A DNA stretch of 20,315 nt from Bacteroidota bacterium (GTDB taxonomy: Bacteria; Bacteroidota; Bacteroidia; Chitinophagales; Chitinophagaceae), in NCBI GenBank assembly GCA_023436685.1, contig JAEZIL010000351.1:1-20315 (forward strand). The letters are read 5' to 3'. Under the pieces are notes generated by a model, which was given only the letters and a program-made list of their open reading frames with translations, ran no database searches and was not told the DNA's origin. A program made the translations under genes and the position numbers. Numbering within the stretch: the stretch's first letter is position 1; every line of letters starts with the position of its first letter. Below, piece by piece: positions 15,188 to 20,315 of the stretch.

Positions 15188-16772
15188 CTAATTCCTTCTT
15201 ATATACATCTTTAAATAATAGCAGCTCAAAAACAACTGTTAAGGACAGCATTTCGAACCAATATTCGAAACCGAAAAAAGCAAGAAGCATTAGCAGCAAA
15301 TATCGGCTATAGTTTATCTTTTTCCACCTCTTAAGTATAAACCACAAATAGCAACAAGCAAATAGAATAATACCGATCAAACCATACTCGCCGGATATTT
15401 GATTATATACACTATTGGGCATGTTTATGGTTGAATGTTCGGACACCGGCAATGCATGTACATAAAGAAGTGTATACAAGTGAAACTGAACAAATACCGG
15501 ACTAATATAAATATCTTGTATAGGGTAACTACCCTGCATATTCAGGCCCGTCATCTTAATGGCTAGTTTTGATGAAAAGTTGCCTATGCCCGCACCAAAA
15601 AACAGGTCTACAACATTGCTGGTGAGATAATAAATGGTTTGTATAAATGAGTAGAGTTTTATGGGACGATAATAACTACTTAACGGAGTCTGCTCATATT
15701 TCACACCATACCAGCTCTCTATCAGAGTCTTTAGGAAATCCTGTTTTAAAACCACATTAGCGCCTTCGCCTGCAGAGGCCCTTTTATAATACTGTACATA
15801 TTTAATGTTATCAGCATAGTCAATAAACAAACTATCATTAGGCTTTACCTGATAATATGCCTGACGGCTGCTGTTGATCCTGAAATTTTGAATGGACCGC
15901 TCCATTGCCTCGGAACCAGGAATAACTTTTCTTGCTGTTATAGTAGTATCCAATTGCCGCAAGCTTTCTGTCAAAGACTTATTACTCCCCATTGAGTAGG
16001 TAGTATTTATATACTTAACGTTAAGGGGAGAAAGCACGGGATATAAAACCATGGCTATAACAACCATAAGGCGTATGTAGCGCCTTCTGGCTTTATCGGG
16101 TATAAAAACATGTAGTATTACCAGCATACCTACAAGCAGCAGAAGGGTAAAGTTGCTTGTGCAAAGCAAACAGGTCAGTAAGCATGCAATAGCGAATTTA
16201 AAATTCTTATTATACAAAAAATAGATAGCGCCCAACGCGCTTACCATTGCATTTGTTACCGAATTGCTGCTAAATATCCCTTTAATATGGTCTCCTGTTG
16301 ATGCTCCGAAATACTCACTTGGCTCCCAATACCAATATGGTATTAAACGCCCTGACATTAGCATTAGTTGAAACAATGCAATAACGCTTATGATTATATT
16401 AATTGCAAAAAATGCCTTGATGGTATCGGCTATACGGTCATCGTCTATATTTATTATAGCAGTATAAATTAAGTAAGAAATCAACCCGCCAATTATCCAG
16501 GTACCTACGCCTAGTACATACCCTGTTAAATATCCTGATACTGCAAACGAATGCTGGATGAATGCCGATAAGGTACCACTGATAGCTATAAGTAAATAAA
16601 ACCCGGTTATTGGTGCCGGCCTTTTAAAATTGTACCCTTTATATAACACATATAAGCTATACACGATTATAGCTAGTATCTTAATATATAGCTTCACATA
16701 GGTAGCGCAGCATAAGAAGGCCAATAATGGCCAATTAATATTGTTATAAAAATGTGGTCTTGCTCTATCCAT
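15180..16772 (-). CDS. Wzy-like O-antigen/polysaccharide polymerase (putative)
   Basis: This 530-residue integral membrane protein has about ten hydrophobic segments: roughly 14-45, 55-72, 80-107, 117-138, 172-187, 192-223, 232-250, then after a long gap about 462-480 and 490-520. The region from about 251 to 385 is hydrophilic and contains no membrane segment, so it is a large probably periplasmic domain. FFGAGIGNFSSKL (391-403) and SVYNQISGEYGLIGIILF (454-471) resemble the conserved periplasmic motif and following helix of O-antigen polymerases and ligases. It lies between two transferases, with 8-base overlaps at both ends (ATGGATAG upstream, ATGCCTGA downstream), which fits a polymerase joining repeat units. 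Sequence identity in this family is always low, so polymerase versus ligase is inferred from context. Confidence 0.7.
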   Translation of the reverse strand: MDRARPHFYNNINWPLLAFLCCATYVKLYIKILAIIVYSLYVLYKGYNFKRPAPITGFYLLIAISGTLSAFIQHSFAVSGYLTGYVLGVGTWIIGGLISYLIYTAIINIDDDRIADTIKAFFAINIIISVIALFQLMLMSGRLIPYWYWEPSEYFGASTGDHIKGIFSSNSVTNAMVSALGAIYFLYNKNFKFAIACLLTCLLCTSNFTLLLLVGMLVILHVFIPDKARRRYIRLMVVIAMVLYPVLSPLNVKYINTTYSMGSNKSLTESLRQLDTTITARKVIPGSEAMERSIQNFRINSSRQAYYQVKPNDSLFIDYADNIKYVQYYKRASAGEGANVVLKQDFLKTLIESWYGVKYEQTPLSSYYRPIKLYSFIQTIYYLTSNVVDLFFGAGIGNFSSKLAIKMTGLNMQGSYPIQDIYISPVFVQFHLYTLLYVHALPVSEHSTINMPNSVYNQISGEYGLIGIILFACCYLWFILKRWKKINYSRYLLLMLLAFFGFEYWFEMLSLTVVFELLLFKDVYKKELDA

Positions 16773-17970
16773 TCTTAATCACAGATTCATAAACATTAGC
16801 ATTGTGCAGTGCTATCCTGCGTATATCAAATTTCTTTTTAACTGCTATATAGGCGCTATTGGATAAAGCTTCCCTAAGTTTTGGATCGTCTAACAAAAGT
16901 AAAATTTTATTAGCCAGACGTTCAACATCATCGGGGTCGGCTAAAATACCATCTTTACCATCTTCAATAACCTCCGGCCCTGAGGTGCGTTGTGTAAATA
17001 TTACAGCTGTTCTATGCAGCATACATTCTAATGGTGCCAATCCAAAAGTTTCCGCATAGGAAGGGAATACTCCAATACATGATTCTTCTATATGCTTTAT
17101 CAGCTCTTTTCTGGGTATATGCCCCTTAAAAACCACCGATGCCCTTGCCTTTTCGCTAAGTAACGATATTGCTGCTTTTACCGACCCTTTACCACATACC
17201 CAAAGCGTAGCATTCGCCTTCTGTTCTATCACCAGGTTCCAGGCTTTCATTAGCTGATATATGCCTTTCTTCCCTGCAAGCGTACCTGTAAATATTACAC
17301 GGTCACGTATCTTATCTCTTTGCTTTATTTCTATGTTGGTCTCTATACCATTGTAAACTACTTCAATATCCTTCCTTATGTTGAAATACGACCTCGTTTT
17401 ATCGGCAGTATATTTACTCACGCTTGTAATTACCGCTGCCTTATTGAATATATCTTGTTCCATAACCAATACCTGACCTGGCTCTTTATGGCCAGCCTCG
17501 CGAGCGAAATAGGTCATGCTGCCATGCAATTTTACAATTGTCGGCACCTTAAAAAACGGGAAAAATACAGGCTTCTTACAAAATCTCATATAATCATTAT
17601 AGTCAGGCATTTCAACAACCTCTATCGACCGCTCTTTAATTAATTGCGAAAGAAAATGCTGGTATTTGTGTAAACTACGTTTGATATCCCATTGTAATAA
17701 CCCAAGCCTACCTAAAATCTGGTAACTGCCTCTAACCCTTAATGATTGATCGTTATAAAACCATTTTGATGCAAGCTGATACCTGAACCGGTATACCTGA
17801 ACTCCTTCATCAATAAAATGGTCTTCGCCCCCATAGCCCCAATAGTATATACCCGCAACTGTAACATTGTGGCCAAGCTTCACCATTTCGCGTGCAAGGC
17901 TCTGCACCACAGTACCTATGCCTCCATGTTTTCCCGGAGGGTATTCATCGCACAAATAAAGAATATTCAT
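16765..17970 (-). CDS. Glycosyltransferase family 4 protein
   Basis: This 401-residue GT-B enzyme has LCDEYPPGKHGGIGT at 6-20 as the N-terminal glycine-rich loop, VVYNGIE at 204-210, FTGTLAGKKG at 227-236 and a complete EX7E motif (E307, E315 in ETFGLAPLEC). The C-terminal GPEVIEDGKDGIL is typical of GT4 enzymes. It is cytoplasmic. Its ATG overlaps the flippase stop (ATGA, 17967-17970) and its end overlaps the polymerase start by 8 bases, so ribosomes would be handed on from gene to gene. Because the flippase frame is interrupted by a stop about 870 bases upstream, coupling to this gene may be weakened. Sugar specificity unknown. Confidence 0.92.
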   Translation of the reverse strand: MNILYLCDEYPPGKHGGIGTVVQSLAREMVKLGHNVTVAGIYYWGYGGEDHFIDEGVQVYRFRYQLASKWFYNDQSLRVRGSYQILGRLGLLQWDIKRSLHKYQHFLSQLIKERSIEVVEMPDYNDYMRFCKKPVFFPFFKVPTIVKLHGSMTYFAREAGHKEPGQVLVMEQDIFNKAAVITSVSKYTADKTRSYFNIRKDIEVVYNGIETNIEIKQRDKIRDRVIFTGTLAGKKGIYQLMKAWNLVIEQKANATLWVCGKGSVKAAISLLSEKARASVVFKGHIPRKELIKHIEESCIGVFPSYAETFGLAPLECMLHRTAVIFTQRTSGPEVIEDGKDGILADPDDVERLANKILLLLDDPKLREALSNSAYIAVKKKFDIRRIALHNANVYESVIKNG

Positions 17971-19388
17971 CGGTTCAGGAACAATTGCAGCGTTTGTAAA
18001 TGATCCTTCCGTACCAGCTTAAAGCCGATACACAGCATAATATACAATGCCACACTAAAAATCAGTTGTATCAAAATATTTTCAGTAATATATACGGCGC
18101 CACAATACCCGATACCCGCAAATAACATATATATCAATATAGCACCCAGGCGAAACCTGATAGGAGATTGCCTAAGCAACATTGAGTATGCCAATAACTG
18201 CAAAATAGTAGTGGATAAAAAAGCTATCGCTGCCCCTTTACCATTAAAGGCCGGAATAAGAAGAAGATTTAATATAAGATTAGCTACTGCGCTCGATATT
18301 GTGATGTTAGCTATCTTCCTGTAGAGCTTGCCTGTAAAGCTAATAGTCCATATCAGGTTTATAGCAAAAAGAAGGGGTATGTTCAGGGAAAGCAAAAGGA
18401 ATTCCAAAGAATTGTTGCTCCCATACTTGCCATTAAACACAATATCCAATGCGGGCGACCATAATATATTAAGTATCAGTGGTATCAATACAGCTAGAAA
18501 CATCTCTATCTGATATATATCCTGAATTAATCCCCGTTTTGTTTCATCTATCCTATCTTCTGCCAATAGTTTTGCGAATTTAGCCAATAATATAGGAGCT
18601 ATGACAGTAATAGGTAATCTTGCCAGTTCAAATGCTCTATAAGCAAATGAATATTCGGCCGTAACAGCCGCAGTGCCCAGAATACCTAATAATACCCAAT
18701 CGATCCTCGACAAGCTTGAATCGAATATAACTGATACGTACTGAGGCAATGATTCTTTTAATAACTTTTTATATGCACTTAATTTAAAATGGAAAATCAG
18801 GCCGTGTGTTTTACGAACATATATAAATAATGCAAAAAACTATATAGATGCGCATACTATCATTATACCAACCACTGCTGATATAGAAAATGAAAAGAAC
18901 TTTACAGCCAATAAACTTAGCACAATCTTCAATGTATTGCTACATATGGCAATAATGCCATAGGGCGTAAACTTCTGCTTGGCGTTTAACATTTGCTTCA
19001 ACGGGGTGCCCATATAGGTAAAAGCCTGGGCAATAAAGAACAATGGAAGAAATTCCATTTTTATTTCCGTAGTACCCATCGAAATAACGAACATCGCTAC
19101 TGCCCCAACTACAGACCCTGCCAATGCATGCAATAGAAATGCCCCCGCTGCCCAGTCCGACCGGTTTGATACTGCTATACGCCTGAAGACTACTTGCTCC
19201 ATACCCATACTCAGCAATGTGGCTATCATTATACTCAGGGCATTTGCCCAGCTAATAATCCCAAAATCGTCTTTAGACAAATAAAATGAAGCGATAAGAA
19301 AAAAAGCAACCCCCAAAACCTGCACTGCTATAGCTTGCAATCCTGACGAGAAAATACTTTTTAATAGGTTACTTTTCAATGAAGGCAT
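17967..19388 (-). pseudogene. Polysaccharide flippase (Wzx-like), interrupted by an in-frame TAG
   Basis: Read as one frame this gene has 473 codons, the usual length of a Wzx/MATE-like polysaccharide exporter. The first 182 residues (MPSLKSNLLKSIFSSGLQ onward) carry about five membrane segments and end in SAVVGIMIVCASI. Codon 183 is TAG (18840-18842). The same frame then continues without a break as FFALFIYVRKTHGLIF, LSAYKKLLKESLPQYVS and IDWVLLG, a familiar middle part of flippases, to a TGA at 17967. No frameshift is needed to join the halves. The only alternative start in the second half is a TTG at 18749, well inside the conserved region. The protein should move the lipid-linked repeat across the inner membrane. 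The interruption may be a true nonsense mutation, a sequencing error or readthrough. It is the first gene of the operon. Confidence 0.85.
18840..18842 (-). other. In-frame amber (TAG) codon within the flippase gene
   Basis: The codons read ATA TAG TTT TTT GCA. It lies in a hydrophobic run (IMIVCASI-stop-FFALFIY) that would be one membrane helix, so a single-base change from TGG, TTG, TCG or TAT/TAC is the simplest origin. Other genes in the window (radC, the oxidoreductase, the lipoprotein, the GT4 gene ending at 16765) end with TAG, so TAG is a normal stop here. Confidence 0.9.
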
Positions 19389-19424
19389 ATTTTTATGCGG
19401 CGGGTAAAATTAGCATTAATCAAC

Positions 19425-19432
19425 TACTTTTG
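19425..19432 (+). promoter_or_regulatory. Promoter -7 element (TACTTTTG) of the ligase-like gene
   Basis: TACTTTTG matches TAnnTTTG exactly and ends 4 bases before the ATG at 19437, in the 48-base gap between the divergent flippase and ligase-like genes. No -33 TTG is found. If used, the message would start at about the start codon. On the opposite strand TAATTTTA is a poorer match for the flippase operon. Confidence 0.4.
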
Positions 19433-19436
19433 TTAT

Positions 19437-20315
19437 ATGCTGCAAGCAGGTTGGCTTAAACAAATGCCGGGGTATCTAATATGCATTATTGCTTTTTTTA
19501 TACCGTTCCCTTTCATTTTTAGCTCAGTCTCAATAGTTGTACTTGTATGTGTTTGGCTGCTCCAGGTTAATTTTAAGCAGCTAATGGAAAACCTTAGGCA
19601 ACGGAGAGCGCTTTGGCCATGGCTGTTGTTTTATTTACTTCACGTCATAAGTTATATATATAGCAACAATAAAGATGCTTCAGCTTTTGATTTGCAGGTC
19701 AAATTAAGCATCCTCATATTTCCCATAGTTATTGGCACAAGCAATATTTCCTTACAATCCTTCAGTAAAATAGTACTCTCCTTCTCAGTAGGTATAGCTG
19801 CTATAGCTTTATTTTGCCTGGCGCATTCATTGCAAATATGGCTTGATACAGGCTTTACCCCAATCTTCTTTTATCATAACCTGGTGAATGGCCTTGACGC
19901 TAACGCAGTTTATATGTCGTGGTATGCATTAGTAGCCATATCTGCCCTATTGCTATTTCCCTGGAAACGTTTCTATAAAAAACCCTTTGCCTTTATACGC
20001 ATTCTATTATTAATCATATTATCTTCCTTTGTCATACTCCTATCTTCACGTCTGCTAATAACCATGTTTTTTGTGGTGACTATACCTATTTACCTGTATG
20101 CACAATTTAAAAACTCAAACTTTAGCCGCAATAAACTGATAGCTGTCGCACTGCTGTTCATAACCCTTATGTTGCTGGTATTCACTACAAAAAACCCAAT
20201 TAAGCAACGATATGATGATATTTTACACAAAAACTTCAGCCTTGTTTGGAAAACAGACTATAGCCAGGTAGAAGATAGCTCTTTTAACAATTTAACTCTA
20301 CGAATGTTTATATGG
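19437..20315 (+). CDS. O-antigen ligase/polymerase-like membrane protein, 5' part
   Basis: An open frame starts at the ATG at 19437 and runs without a stop to the window's end (293 codons). The protein begins MLQAGWLKQMPGYLICIIAF and shows about seven to eight hydrophobic segments, including LLFYLLHVISYIYS, LSILIFPIVIG, IVLSFSVGIAAIALFCLA, WYALVAISALLLF, IRILLLIILSSFVILLSS and LIAVALLFITLML. After these a hydrophilic stretch (KQRYDDILHKNFSLVWK) appears, like the start of the large periplasmic loop of O-antigen ligases. SSRLLITM after the fifth or so helix resembles the SSK/RxG region of that family. It is divergent from the polysaccharide operon. It may attach the finished polymer to its acceptor or be a second polymerase; the missing C-terminus prevents a decision. 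Confidence 0.75.
   Translation, partial: MLQAGWLKQMPGYLICIIAFFIPFPFIFSSVSIVVLVCVWLLQVNFKQLMENLRQRRALWPWLLFYLLHVISYIYSNNKDASAFDLQVKLSILIFPIVIGTSNISLQSFSKIVLSFSVGIAAIALFCLAHSLQIWLDTGFTPIFFYHNLVNGLDANAVYMSWYALVAISALLLFPWKRFYKKPFAFIRILLLIILSSFVILLSSRLLITMFFVVTIPIYLYAQFKNSNFSRNKLIAVALLFITLMLLVFTTKNPIKQRYDDILHKNFSLVWKTDYSQVEDSSFNNLTLRMFIW

Noticed and set aside
17967..18749. Second half of the flippase as an independent 260-residue gene starting at TTG
   Set aside because: The same frame is open back to the TAG with flippase-like sequence, so this start would cut a conserved region; it is better read as one interrupted gene.

Overview
The window looks like chromosomal DNA of a Bacteroidota bacterium, probably of the Chitinophagales/Sphingobacteriales type. 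The signs are promoter elements of the form TAnnTTTG, almost no Shine-Dalgarno sequences, an FolC with a DVAHN motif, a TonB-type energy transducer, a short-signal lipoprotein and a DUF1835 protein. The genus cannot be fixed from the sequence. TAG, TAA and TGA are all used as ordinary stops.

Layout. (1) 1-491, + strand: the 3' end of radC. (2) 563-3889, + strand: a Gfo/Idh/MocA oxidoreductase, a small lipoprotein and a polyprenyl-phosphate sugar transferase, a likely envelope-glycan operon. (3) 3866-8907, - strand: a five-gene run read from a DUF1835 protein through a membrane protein, a radical SAM enzyme and a TonB-like energy transducer to folC. It carries internal promoters, and folC overlaps the sugar transferase tail to tail by 24 bases. 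(4) 9051-11985, + strand: paaZ, then a crotonase-family protein with its own promoter, closed by a hairpin terminator. (5) 12005-19388, - strand: a tightly overlapping polysaccharide operon. In transcription order it holds a flippase, a GT4 transferase, a polymerase-like membrane protein, a GT2 transferase, a GT4 transferase and a DUF1972 rhamnosyltransferase-like enzyme. (6) 19437-20315, + strand: a divergent O-antigen-ligase-like membrane protein that runs off the window.

Region 5 supplies most parts of a Wzx/Wzy-type surface polysaccharide pathway: transferases, flippase, polymerase and possibly a ligase. A candidate initiating sugar transferase lies about 8 kb away in region 2. The most notable irregularity is an in-frame TAG at 18840-18842 that splits the only flippase gene while both halves stay in the same frame. 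I saw no CRISPR array, insertion sequence, tRNA, rRNA or phage gene, and no gene-free stretch above 300 bases. The longest intergenic gap (8908-9050) holds two divergent promoter-like elements. I found no convincing wholly new system. The best leads are the interrupted flippase, a radical SAM enzyme of unassigned function with extra cysteines, a crotonase lacking one of the two usual catalytic glutamates, and promoters that may yield leaderless messages.
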